Of a stretch of 47,234 nucleotides of DNA, positions 26,869-35,408 are shown piece by piece. The DNA comes from a virus. The DNA lies in IMG/VR virus record IMGVR_UViG_3300025636_000009, positions 1-47,234 of that record; one strand, written 5' to 3'. A program made the translations under genes and the position numbers. Positions within the stretch are counted from its first letter, which is position 1; the number at the start of each line of letters is the position of its first letter. Under the pieces are notes generated by a model that worked only from the letters and a program-made list of their open reading frames with translations, did not search any database and had not been told where the DNA came from.

Positions 26869-29800
26869 TTACCCAAAGATTAGAGTATATTCTAAAACTA
26901 AGGAGTCCATTTCTTCTCGACTAAGTGTAGCACTGGTCCCAGCAGCAGTAATAAAAGTACTACCGTCCCAAACTTCAAGAAGTTCGTTTTCAGTATTCCA
27001 TCTAGTCATACCCGTTTCAACTGTTGAAGGACGCTCTGCATTAGTACCCGAAGGAATTCTAACTGCACCGTTACTAGCAAACTTTACCTTACCGTAAAGT
27101 GTGTTATTAAGTTCAAAGACAGAATCTACAGTATTTGTAATAGTATTATCGTTTATATTAATATTGTCTAGTAAAAGCTTACCAGACCCATTAGATCGTA
27201 GATCTAAATCACTGTTTGATACATTTGTTGAAATAATGTTTTGATTAATGAAAACATCGTCAACTTCTAACCCATGAATAGATAATCCATTAGAGTTAAT
27301 AGATCCGACTGCAACACTTTTTATATTGACATTAATAATATCATTTGTGGGATGAGATACAAGACTGGTATTTCTATTGCTAGAGTATACTCCATTAAAT
27401 GTAATTGCGTTGTTATCTCTAAATGCTTCAAAAACATTATTTGTAGAATTAAAACGTATTCCGCTATCAACAGTTTGACGTTCTAGTGTTGTACCTACTG
27501 GAATCTTAATTGCACCTGTTGCAGTAATGTTAATCAAATTAGTAGCATTTAAATCTATATTACTACTAGCAGTACTAAATGTATCTGCATTTACGTAAAT
27601 GTCTTGTAATAAAATATTACTATTATCAGTAGTGCGTAATTCTAAATTACTATTACTTTCAGTTGTTGTAATAACATTGTCAAAAAGTTGTACGTCTGAA
27701 CTTAACTCAAAATCCTCAAACGTAAATGAAGTATCAACAGAAATATTTGCTGCATTTAACGTATCAGTTGTTAAATTATTATCTATTTGTACGTTGTTTC
27801 CAGGCAGTTCGATTATACCAGTACCTTGCGCTAGTAATTCTAAATCAGCGTTACTGTCTTGTGATTCGATTACATTAGCATTAATTAACACATCGTCAAG
27901 TTGCAAATCATCTTGAATGTTAGAAGTGCTTACAGTAACAGTACCTATAACATTCATATTACCAAGTTGAGTTCTGTTACCAGTTTGTACAATATTACCT
28001 GTAATGCTAGTGTTGTCTATATCAGTTATGCCGCCAACTGTTAGATTATTATCAACAACAACATTGTTAGACGGAATGTACACTAATTTGTCTTCAAATG
28101 AACGTAATTCTAAATTAGCATTTGAAATTATTGTAGATATATAGTTGTCGTCAATTTTTGTAGTATCTGATATAGTAAATGTATTTGACGTAATATTAGT
28201 ATTAACTATAAAAGTTTTTGCACTTAATGTATCTAAAACTCCTAGATCGTTTACAATATTAACTGTTGGATTTGAGAAAACAACTTTACCTGATCCTGCT
28301 GCTCTAAATTCTAAATTAGGATTAAAATATTCGCCGTCAAATAATATACTATTAAAGTAACCAGGTGTACTAGTTTCTAATATAAGTATTTCGTCTAATA
28401 CATCTTTAATAAATGCATCTGATTGACTGTTGCCGGTAGATCCGTTTGAAATATATTGCAGGTACAAAATATAATCACTAGTAGTGTTTGTTCCACTGCC
28501 ATTTACATCAACATAATCATTATCTATAAAAAAGTTAACAAGATTTTTTTCAGGTTGCCCTACAAAGTCCTCTGCTGTGTTTCCTGCAATAATTGCTTGC
28601 ACAATACCAGGAATACTTTCTGTTTCATTACTTGCGTTTGACGGGCGCAAGCCTTCGCCTGTGTTGCGAATTACATTATTATTAATGTTAATATTAGTTT
28701 TAGTAAATTCGTTGCTTACAGATAAATCACCACTGACTGTAGTATCACCAGTTTGAGTAATGTTACTAATTTGTGTAATATTGCCTGTTTGTGTAATATT
28801 AGTAACATTAACTTCAACAGGAGTAAATGCTGTTACAAGTCCGATATCTTCAACTAACGACACATTATCCCATTCAACAATTGTGTCAACTGCACGGAAA
28901 ATAATATCAATTGAATTTGTTACAGGCTCAACACTAAAAGTTAACACTTGGTTGTCTGTCAATCCTGAGGTTTCATTCCATTCAATAAGAGTACCTATAC
29001 CTGATTCAAATATTCTCAAATAAAATGCATTTGAATTAGTTACACTTCTAAATTGTGCAGTAAATTCGTAAGTCTTACCTGCTTCAACAGTAATTGACTG
29101 CGATACGTTTCTTGCTGAGCCAATAGTGTTAATTTGCAAGTTTCCGTTAACGTCATTTGCGCTACCGCCGCCTGACTGTGCCCAACCGTTTATGTTTGCA
29201 TCAAAAGTACCGTTAGTAACTAATTCGGGACCATACTCGTATGTTGTATTACCATCTTGCAAGAATGTCTTTGTATTAACAGCTAATCCTTGATTTGCAA
29301 TAAAACTATTCGGAGTATTAATTATTCCGGTACTAGAAGCACGTAATTCTAGATTAGAATTACTTTTATTAGTTGAAATATAATTTCCACTAATTTTAAC
29401 ATCACTTATGTCTGCACTTCCAAACTCTGTTTGTAAAGTAATATTAACATTGTTGTTATTAAAGACATTGTCTGCACTTAGATTGTTATTAACTTGTACA
29501 TTCTCAGTCGGAACTACAATTTTACCAATACTATTAGCACGAAGCTCTAGATCTGAGTTAGATGTAGTTGTTGTAATTACGTTGCCATCAAACAGTATTT
29601 CTTCAAGTTGCACTTGACTACTAATGTCAATATTGCCATCAACGTTGAGATCAGTTAATGTATAATTACCTGTTTGGCTCCTATTACCGATCTGCGTTAA
29701 CGTGTTTACTATAACAGTGTTTTGTAAATCTGTAGTATTGTTTACATCTAAGTTATTGTTAACTTGTACACTGTTATTAGGAACATAAATTCTACCAGTG

Positions 29801-32184
29801 CCGTTTGCAAATAAGTCTAAATTTGCATTTGATGTACTAGATGTGATAAAGTTTTCGTCAATAATAACATCGTCAATTTCTGCACGATCTAAATTAGCTT
29901 CAATCCAAGGACGTATCTCTTCGCCTAAACTATGTGTTAGTGTAACGTGAGGTTTAAAATCTTGTGTAAAGTCTACATTAAATGTTAGTCTGTCAGCAGC
30001 CGTATCTCTGCCAGGCTGATTACCTGCAATATTAAGTGTGCCACCAAAACTAAAGTTATCACGGATATCTAAGCTACCAAAAATATTTGTATCACTGTTG
30101 ATATTAATAGTACCAGTAGCACCTTCTAAATTTAGATCTCCTGCAGGAGCACTAATATCGTTATCTGAAATTATGATATTTCCAGTTTGGATGTCAGAAC
30201 CTGATATTACAGTAGTTCCGCCCGGGCTATTAATGTTTAACCCGCTTAAACTATCAATTTCTCCAGTATCAATAGTGATGCTAGAATTTCCTGTTTCTAA
30301 ATCTACAAAGAAGTTATCGCCTACTCTAAAGTTACCTTTTTGGTCTGTACTTACATAATGTATTTGTCCACTGTTTAGCTCAACAATTTCATTTGCTTGT
30401 ATTACATCTGCTTCGTTGTTATCGTTTTTGTTTCCTGCACCAATGTACCCAAAGTTATGTTGTATTAGATACATAAGTGTATCAGAACCGTCTGCTACAG
30501 CGCCATACGTGCCGTATACGTTAGCTGAGCCAATTGAACGTAGCTCTGCACCGCCATTGCTTCCGGCAAATGCGTACAGCCCTCTATTAGCGTAGTATGT
30601 AAAGCTGTTAAGCCATTCTACTCTAACATCGTTTGTCATATTAATTACATCGGCACCCGGAGATATAAATGTACAACTATGGAACAACATTGTTTTATTA
30701 ACTGTTGCTGCGTTTAGTTCGTCGCCGTCAATCCATGCGCCGCGTCCAGCATCGCTTGAGCCAAGTGTAGTTTCTGATGTTAAAACAGTTACATTTTGAA
30801 TATATGGTGATCGTTCACTCATTACAGCATCAGGTGCAAAGCGGAAAGCGTAACCTGTATTGTTTACACTATCATAGTAGTAATTCTTAATTGTTAAGTT
30901 TGCAATAGTAGTTTTTTCGTTTAGGTGAAAAACGTCTGCACTTTGACTACTTGTATCTGGTGTAATTACTGTGTTACGAATGTCTTGTCCTATAACACTA
31001 ACATTAGCAGGAACAACTAATGGCAGTACTTCTTGATATTCGCCTGCGGAAACTAGAATAGTAAACGGCTGTTCTCCACTTGCATCTGCACGTGAAAGTG
31101 CTGCTGAAATAGTTGCTAACGGATCAAGAACATGATCGCCGCTATTTGTATCATCACCTTCTTGGGCAACGTAAATTATGCCGCCGTGGCGTGTAAGTAA
31201 ATCTACTCCGTTTAGTGTATATCCGTCTACTTCGGCTGCACGACCATTTAGAAGATTAGTATAAAGTGTTTCCCAGCGTTTACTTTTAGATCCTAAATTA
31301 TACGTATTATTTGAGTCAGGAATAATATCGGAACTAATATCGCTTTCAAATGTTACGTTATCAGTATCAGCATCACCTAATGTAATAGTACCGTCAAACG
31401 TAATATCACCTTGAGAGTGTATATTTCCAAATACATTTAAATCATTAACAACTTCAGTAGTCCCAGGAGTTATAGGCCTAATTGTAACAGTAATATCAAA
31501 CGATGAGAACCCATTTGCTAAAGTTGGAATATCAATTACTGCTTCTTCTCTGTCAATACTACTCCAAGACGTTAGAGTAAACGGATAATCAATACCAGAA
31601 TCTGTGATAATACCAGCATCTCCTGGATCAAGTGTTTGTATTGCTATCCATGTAGCAGAACTAGGTTCCGCTGTAAGTAAAAGTGCTTCACCAAAAATAT
31701 CTTTTTGTACAGCAGCTTCGCCACCGCCGAACGTACTTGTAACTACGCCATCGTTTGGCGGAAGCCCTACGCCATACGGAGTTATATCAATGTCGGCATT
31801 TGATTCTATTGTACTAATAATATTATCGCTAATGCGTATAGTACCGTTTTGCATATTAGCCATTACTACAGCATCAGCAGCATTTAAATAAATGTCGCCA
31901 AGTAGCACTCTAAATGTACTGTCTGTGATTTCAAAACCGGGAGTGTTAGCTTGTGTAGAAGCAATTAAATTTGTTGTTTGAGAAGTGCCTGCTACTTCTA
32001 ATTCTTTTGTAGGCGTTCCGGTATTAACACCTATTTTACTGTTATTAACATCTAAGAATAAAAGTTGAGTGTCATTTAGAGTATTGCGAAATGTTAAATT
32101 ATTTTCAGTAGAGCCAGGAGCTCTACCATCTCTTAACAGATTTTCTTGTAATAAAGGACCGGATATTCTACCTACTTGTGCCAC
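26869..32184 (-). CDS. Tail-fibre-like repeat protein, 1771 residues
   Basis: The start is GTG at 32182-32184, with AAGGAG 7 nt upstream. The overlapping ATG at 32186-32188 is out of frame and hits a stop at once, and the GTG gives an N-terminus matching the 1494-residue paralogue (VGRISGPLLQENLLRDG). Domains: fibre repeat (121), a unique insert (about 140-240), beta-helix (IIYVAQEGDDT at 336, AGEYQEVLPLVVPANV at 380-395, SPYIQNVTV at 459), shared module (HNFGYIGAGN at 576, STDQKGNFRVGDNF at 612-625), super-repeats (778-934 and 1347-1520) separated by a CBM-like domain (985-1113) and an unrecognised insert (about 1168-1285), and two LP-x-GT-x-x-xR/RxN motifs near the C-terminus. Probably a virion fibre. 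The domain calls are mine and need profile searches. Confidence 0.85.
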   Translation of the reverse strand: MAQVGRISGPLLQENLLRDGRAPGSTENNLTFRNTLNDTQLLFLDVNNSKIGVNTGTPTKELEVAGTSQTTNLIASTQANTPGFEITDSTFRVLLGDIYLNAADAVVMANMQNGTIRISDNIISTIESNADIDITPYGVGLPPNDGVVTSTFGGGEAAVQKDIFGEALLLTAEPSSATWIAIQTLDPGDAGIITDSGIDYPFTLTSWSSIDREEAVIDIPTLANGFSSFDITVTIRPITPGTTEVVNDLNVFGNIHSQGDITFDGTITLGDADTDNVTFESDISSDIIPDSNNTYNLGSKSKRWETLYTNLLNGRAAEVDGYTLNGVDLLTRHGGIIYVAQEGDDTNSGDHVLDPLATISAALSRADASGEQPFTILVSAGEYQEVLPLVVPANVSVIGQDIRNTVITPDTSSQSADVFHLNEKTTIANLTIKNYYYDSVNNTGYAFRFAPDAVMSERSPYIQNVTVLTSETTLGSSDAGRGAWIDGDELNAATVNKTMLFHSCTFISPGADVINMTNDVRVEWLNSFTYYANRGLYAFAGSNGGAELRSIGSANVYGTYGAVADGSDTLMYLIQHNFGYIGAGNKNDNNEADVIQANEIVELNSGQIHYVSTDQKGNFRVGDNFFVDLETGNSSITIDTGEIDSLSGLNINSPGGTTVISGSDIQTGNIIISDNDISAPAGDLNLEGATGTININSDTNIFGSLDIRDNFSFGGTLNIAGNQPGRDTAADRLTFNVDFTQDFKPHVTLTHSLGEEIRPWIEANLDRAEIDDVIIDENFITSSTSNANLDLFANGTGRIYVPNNSVQVNNNLDVNNTTDLQNTVIVNTLTQIGNRSQTGNYTLTDLNVDGNIDISSQVQLEEILFDGNVITTTTSNSDLELRANSIGKIVVPTENVQVNNNLSADNVFNNNNVNITLQTEFGSADISDVKISGNYISTNKSNSNLELRASSTGIINTPNSFIANQGLAVNTKTFLQDGNTTYEYGPELVTNGTFDANINGWAQSGGGSANDVNGNLQINTIGSARNVSQSITVEAGKTYEFTAQFRSVTNSNAFYLRIFESGIGTLIEWNETSGLTDNQVLTFSVEPVTNSIDIIFRAVDTIVEWDNVSLVEDIGLVTAFTPVEVNVTNITQTGNITQISNITQTGDTTVSGDLSVSNEFTKTNININNNVIRNTGEGLRPSNASNETESIPGIVQAIIAGNTAEDFVGQPEKNLVNFFIDNDYVDVNGSGTNTTSDYILYLQYISNGSTGNSQSDAFIKDVLDEILILETSTPGYFNSILFDGEYFNPNLEFRAAGSGKVVFSNPTVNIVNDLGVLDTLSAKTFIVNTNITSNTFTISDTTKIDDNYISTIISNANLELRSFEDKLVYIPSNNVVVDNNLTVGGITDIDNTSITGNIVQTGNRTQLGNMNVIGTVTVSTSNIQDDLQLDDVLINANVIESQDSNADLELLAQGTGIIELPGNNVQIDNNLTTDTLNAANISVDTSFTFEDFELSSDVQLFDNVITTTESNSNLELRTTDNSNILLQDIYVNADTFSTASSNIDLNATNLINITATGAIKIPVGTTLERQTVDSGIRFNSTNNVFEAFRDNNAITFNGVYSSNRNTSLVSHPTNDIINVNIKSVAVGSINSNGLSIHGLEVDDVFINQNIISTNVSNSDLDLRSNGSGKLLLDNININDNTITNTVDSVFELNNTLYGKVKFASNGAVRIPSGTNAERPSTVETGMTRWNTENELLEVWDGSTFITAAGTSATLSREEMDSLVLEYTLIFG
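27625..29877 (-). repeat. Interrupted super-repeat in the 1771-residue fibre
   Basis: NxI[TS][TS]x-x-SN-x-[DN]LEL cores occur at residues 778, 869, 934, 1347, 1437 and 1503. The gaps of 91 and 65 before the insert, and 90 and 66 after it, reproduce the alternation of the 1494-residue protein. A degenerate core (NPNLEFRAAGSG) sits at about 1288-1299. Confidence 0.75.
28846..29232 (-). other. CBM4/9-like domain inserted in the fibre repeats
   Basis: Residues 985-1113 of the 1771-residue protein read ELVTNGTFDANINGWAQSGG at the start and WDNVSLVED at the end, with an ITVEAGKTYEFTAQFR strand between. This is the classic start and end of a CBM4/9-type galactose-binding jelly roll (N-G-x-F...GW; W-D-x-V-x-L). 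It falls inside the repeat array. Glycan binding is inferred from the fold. Confidence 0.65.
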
Positions 32185-32204
32185 TCATATTCTCCTTGAC
32201 ACAG

Positions 32205-32212
32205 TATTTATT
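32205..32212 (-). promoter_or_regulatory. Late-promoter-like octamer for the 1771-residue gene
   Basis: AATAAATA on the minus strand, 20 bp before the GTG at 32184 and just past the stop of the 177-residue gene at 32217. It differs from TATAAATA at the first base only. Confidence 0.5.
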
Positions 32213-32216
32213 AGAA

Positions 32217-32750
32217 TTACTTGTCGAAGTTATGTAGGACTGTAATAGGTTTTGCTAAGTCTGGTGCGGAAGTAAATTTAATATACCACCCGTCTGCGTA
32301 AGGTGCGCCAGGACCTGTTAAACTTCCGCTTACACTTTGTTCAAGTGAGTAGTTAGTTCCTGAAATTTGAAAAACATTTTCTACAAATACTAAAATATTT
32401 TGTGCTGCTGCTGGTACAGGATAATCTGCATCTCCACTTGCTAGTGGGCCAAAGACTGTTTCGCTTGCATCACCGTTACCTAAATTTTGTTGCGTAATAC
32501 CCGGATCTTGATTAGGTTCTTTGAATCGTAATTCTCTCCAAGCACCGTTTTGGTATGCTTCTAATTGATCATCACTTGTATTATAACGTAAATGACCGTT
32601 ATTAGGTGTATCTGGACGATCAGCCTCTGTACCTTTTGGTAAAAGCATAACATTTGCAGTGTCAATAATTACTTGACCATTTATGTCATATTTAATACCT
32701 TTGCCGTAAATGTTACGTAAATTAGTATTTTGGGCTTTCATTAGTCTCAT
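32217..32750 (-). CDS. Tail-fibre-type virion protein, 177 residues
   Basis: The start MRLMKAQNTN has GGAAG upstream and lies 1 bp after the preceding stop; a second ATG at codon 4 is an alternative. Residues 35-72 carry the LPKGTEADRPDTPNNGHLRYNT pattern (shown in part: LPKGTEADRP, GHLRYNT, YQNGAWREL), the same GT-x-x-xRP/RxNT/W motif found near the C-termini of both repeat fibres. Residues 115-177 contain ILVFVENVFQISGTNYSL, a beta-module common in phage tail proteins. It probably connects to, or is part of, the fibre assembly. The precise role is unknown. Confidence 0.75.
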   Translation of the reverse strand: MRLMKAQNTNLRNIYGKGIKYDINGQVIIDTANVMLLPKGTEADRPDTPNNGHLRYNTSDDQLEAYQNGAWRELRFKEPNQDPGITQQNLGNGDASETVFGPLASGDADYPVPAAAQNILVFVENVFQISGTNYSLEQSVSGSLTGPGAPYADGWYIKFTSAPDLAKPITVLHNFDK

Positions 32751-32751
32751 T

Positions 32752-33093
32752 TTATACTTCCAAATAACTCACTGTTGCTACTAAATTTGTTAATGTTGCG
32801 CCAATATCCGGTTCAGCTACAAAACTTAATTTATCACCTGGGCTTAAAACTACTTTTTCTGAATCAAAAGTAAAAGTTTCTCCCGGCGGTAATGTTAATT
32901 CTTTAACTACAATAGTTTTAGTATTGCTTAGTGATTCTCCACTTTTAATTAAATGCATATCAAAGCTTGCTGTATCAGCTGATGACGAATTACAAACCAT
33001 CACGTTTGTAATAGCATATCCGTTTGGTACATCACCAGGAACTACTAATAAATCATTTTGTGTTGTTGTTAATTGTGCGTTTTCAATTGCCAT
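32752..33093 (-). CDS. Small beta-rich virion protein (paralogue 1 of 3)
   Basis: A 113-residue protein with strands YAITNVMVCNSS, SFDMHLIKSG, KELTLPPGETFTFDSEKVVL and LSFVAEPD, aligning in order with the proteins at 21917-22246 and 1247-1567. The ATG follows AAGG 7 nt upstream. It is packed 11 bp from the gene before it and 1 bp from the gene after. No membrane or export signals. Likely a structural adaptor of the fibre system, from context only. Confidence 0.75.
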   Translation of the reverse strand: MAIENAQLTTTQNDLLVVPGDVPNGYAITNVMVCNSSSADTASFDMHLIKSGESLSNTKTIVVKELTLPPGETFTFDSEKVVLSPGDKLSFVAEPDIGATLTNLVATVSYLEV

Positions 33094-33104
33094 TTTTTAA
33101 CCTT

Positions 33105-34394
33105 TTAAAATATAAGACTGAACAATAAGGCTCTATTTCTGCCAATAAATTCATCTCGTGTGTTATTACTATTTACATAATATAATCCAGTTTGGGCAGA
33201 GCCTTCTGGTTTACTATATATTTTAGTTCCGTTAACCGGAACAATAGGATCTATACTAACATCATCGTTGTGAGGAGTAATAGGCAGTTCTAATACATCA
33301 TTAATTTTAACTGTACCAGTTCCCGGTGCGCTAATAGATAAATCTTGGTTACTAGAAGTAGTTGTAATATCACTACCTTGTATTCTAATATCTTCTAATT
33401 CAACTCTATTAGAAAAAAACGTAGTATTATTAATACCTTCTACAGTAATATTAATTCTACCTTCATTTGCGCCTGTTTTACCAACTGTACCTGAATTATT
33501 TACATAATTTGCAATATTACCGCCCGAAGTGTTTACATTTACTTTAAACGAAGTAGTTGAAACAATTTCGGTAATTTGAATTCCAGTACCGTTTAAATTT
33601 TCAATAGGATCTCCGTTAGCTTGCACTCCGCTTATGTTTACAGTATCAGCTGTAGTAAATCCATGCTGCCCAAATGTAGATATAATTGTTTCGTTGCCGA
33701 CTACTGTTACTGAAACTACATTGTTTAATGTGTGTATTTCGTCAATAACTGCAACACTCGAATCACCTTGTGCAATTGTGTCATAAAATTGATTAGAAAA
33801 AACGTATTCGACAAAGTCTTTAACTGCTTTTGCATTTGGAACATGGTCGTCGTCTATAACAACGTTTCCGTTTGCATCAGGTGTAATAACGCTATTTTGA
33901 TATGTAAAAACTTTTTCTTCGTAATTATTTGTATTTGTAACGCTAATTACGCCATTACCAGTTTGAACATATAAATTTCCGTTAGAAACAATACCAGGAG
34001 TATTAATAGGTAATTTCTGTCCATCTGAAAAACTTGCTCCAAAAGTGCCAAATCCATCAGTTCCTCCTAACTGCCAAAATACTTGCTCGTCAAACAGCCA
34101 TCTAGCAGTTAATCGATCTCCTCGATCAATTTCAAAACCTGAAATATACCCTAAGGAAGCAGGAATACCGTCTCTACTATCGCCCGGGTCAACATCGTCA
34201 ATGTAATTAAGTGTTATGATGTTGTCCCTAATAGTTGTAACAGTTGATTCAACTTGCGTTGTTGTACCTTTTACTTCTAAATTACCAGAAATTACAGTAG
34301 TACCTGTAAGGTCTCCTGTATCTAAAGTAATTGTTCCGCCTGGCTGCACTGCTACCTTGTAATTACTATTATAAACTTTAACAACTCTTGACAT
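33105..34394 (-). CDS. Virion structural/fibre-type protein, 429 residues
   Basis: Residues 1-60 (SRVVKVYNSNYKV, ISGNLEVKGTTTQVESTV, IRDNIITLNY) match a signature I know from T4-like marine phage structural proteins. Around residues 215-295 there is a YYV-like beta module (ITEIVSTTSFKVNVNTSGG) like those in the giant proteins. Near residue 340 a single fibre-repeat core (DITTTSSNQDLSISAPGTG) occurs. The C-terminus contains a TGLYYVNSNNTRDE motif. The ATG overlaps the preceding stop (TAAATG), with AGGG 9 nt upstream, indicating coupled translation. It is probably a short fibre or fibre base protein. No enzymatic motif seen. Confidence 0.75.
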   Translation of the reverse strand: MSRVVKVYNSNYKVAVQPGGTITLDTGDLTGTTVISGNLEVKGTTTQVESTVTTIRDNIITLNYIDDVDPGDSRDGIPASLGYISGFEIDRGDRLTARWLFDEQVFWQLGGTDGFGTFGASFSDGQKLPINTPGIVSNGNLYVQTGNGVISVTNTNNYEEKVFTYQNSVITPDANGNVVIDDDHVPNAKAVKDFVEYVFSNQFYDTIAQGDSSVAVIDEIHTLNNVVSVTVVGNETIISTFGQHGFTTADTVNISGVQANGDPIENLNGTGIQITEIVSTTSFKVNVNTSGGNIANYVNNSGTVGKTGANEGRINITVEGINNTTFFSNRVELEDIRIQGSDITTTSSNQDLSISAPGTGTVKINDVLELPITPHNDDVSIDPIVPVNGTKIYSKPEGSAQTGLYYVNSNNTRDEFIGRNRALLFSLIF

Positions 34395-34760
34395 TTACTG
34401 TTTCCCTGTTAACATTAATACATTTGTTGTTGAGTCGTTGTGTATATCCCAACTGTATCGAATGTTATTAAAATCTATCATTAAGTCATTAACAATTGAA
34501 GCAATATAAACAAATGCTGAATTATGTAATACAATTCCTAGCAATGACATTTCATTGTCATCTAAGTCATTTGTACTTTTATTAACTAATTCACACACTC
34601 CTTCATTCCCTTCATTATCACTAACTTTAAATTTTGTATCGCTAAGTTGCTCTAAGACAGAACCAAACGGTGTTGCCTTAGAGCTACCAATTTTTATAGA
34701 AACAACTAAGTCCTTTAAATTCTTTAAGAAATTCCAAAAAACATTAATTGGTCGTTCCAT
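34395..34760 (-). CDS. Hypothetical protein, 121 residues
   Basis: I do not recognise it. The N-terminus (ERPINVFWNFLKNLKDLVVSIKIG) is hydrophobic-basic but not a clear membrane segment. The rest is mixed and mildly acidic. The ATG is preceded by AAGGA 8 nt upstream, inside the 11-bp gap after the 152-residue gene. Its stop overlaps the start of the 429-residue gene. The tight spacing suggests co-expression with the structural operon. Confidence 0.65.
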   Translation of the reverse strand: MERPINVFWNFLKNLKDLVVSIKIGSSKATPFGSVLEQLSDTKFKVSDNEGNEGVCELVNKSTNDLDDNEMSLLGIVLHNSAFVYIASIVNDLMIDFNNIRYSWDIHNDSTTNVLMLTGKQ

Positions 34761-34771
34761 TAAACTAGTCC

Positions 34772-35230
34772 TTATGCGTCTGCTGTGAAATCGTCATCAT
34801 CAGTGTTGTCGACATCATCTGCACCAGCTTCTTCAACTTGTGCTGCACCATCTGAAGTACTTGTACTAAAGTTCCATGGCACTGACTTTCCGTCATATGC
34901 GTTTGAACCTGTAGCACTTGGAGCAACTAGTGTTACTTTACGTCCTGCAATTTTACTTACGCCGTATGTTTCACCGTCATCCATTTTGAATGATATTGAC
35001 ATTTCGCCTGCTGTTAATGCTGCTGGTAGTACGCCAGTTTTTAGTACACAAGTATGCAATGTATCTAATGTACCTGTTTCTGAACATACGAATCTTTTAG
35101 ATCCTTTTTGCTTTACAATGAAGCCTTCTTTAACGCCTGCGCCATCGTGAAAGTTAACTTTGATTTCATCTCCTGCACCTGGACCCGTTGTCGCATCTGC
35201 AAAAAATTTCTTATTAAGTGGTCTTCCCAT
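34772..35230 (-). CDS. Conserved-type virion protein, 152 residues
   Basis: The start MGRPLNKKFFAD, with AAGGAG 7 nt upstream, is a beginning I associate with a small protein following gp23 in T4-like marine phages; its function is unknown. Residues 20-110 are beta-rich (EIKVNFHDG, EGFIVKQKGSKRFVC, MSISFKMDDGETYGVSKIAG, KVTLVAP). The last 25 residues are strongly acidic (DDVDNTDDDDF). It is first in the operon after the gp23 terminator and is served by the late promoter at 35326-35333. A capsid or neck accessory protein is possible. Confidence 0.7.
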   Translation of the reverse strand: MGRPLNKKFFADATTGPGAGDEIKVNFHDGAGVKEGFIVKQKGSKRFVCSETGTLDTLHTCVLKTGVLPAALTAGEMSISFKMDDGETYGVSKIAGRKVTLVAPSATGSNAYDGKSVPWNFSTSTSDGAAQVEEAGADDVDNTDDDDFTADA

Positions 35231-35325
35231 TTTTTTCTCCTTTGTTTAATCATTGCCGTTCTAGGGGCTACGCGGTGGATTTCCGCATAAGTCTTGTTTT
35301 ACCAAGCACCTATAATTGACATATG
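35231..35325 (-). other. Leader of the post-capsid operon
   Basis: About 95 bp between the late promoter and the 152-residue gene, with no gene. Two weak stem-loops are visible on the transcript (CTTG/CAAG and GCGG/CCGC). The ribosome binding site AAGGAG ends this leader. Confidence 0.4.
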
Positions 35326-35333
35326 TATTTATC
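35326..35333 (-). promoter_or_regulatory. T4-type late promoter restarting transcription after gp23
   Basis: GATAAATA on the minus strand, 95 bp before the ATG at 35230 and about 26 bp downstream of the gp23 terminator. Confidence 0.65.
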
Positions 35334-35358
35334 AAATAAAGAAAAAGCATTAGTCAAT

Positions 35359-35385
35359 AAAAAAGGGCACCGAAGTGCCCTTTTT
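35359..35385 (-). terminator. Rho-independent terminator after gp23
   Basis: On the minus strand a GGGCAC/GTGCCC stem is closed by a TTCG loop with the favourable C...G closing pair, then followed by a T-run. The other strand also gives a T-run, so it could work in both directions. It lies 24 bp after the gp23 stop. Confidence 0.9.
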
Positions 35386-35408
35386 GTTTTTACTATTTTA
35401 AGTAAAAC

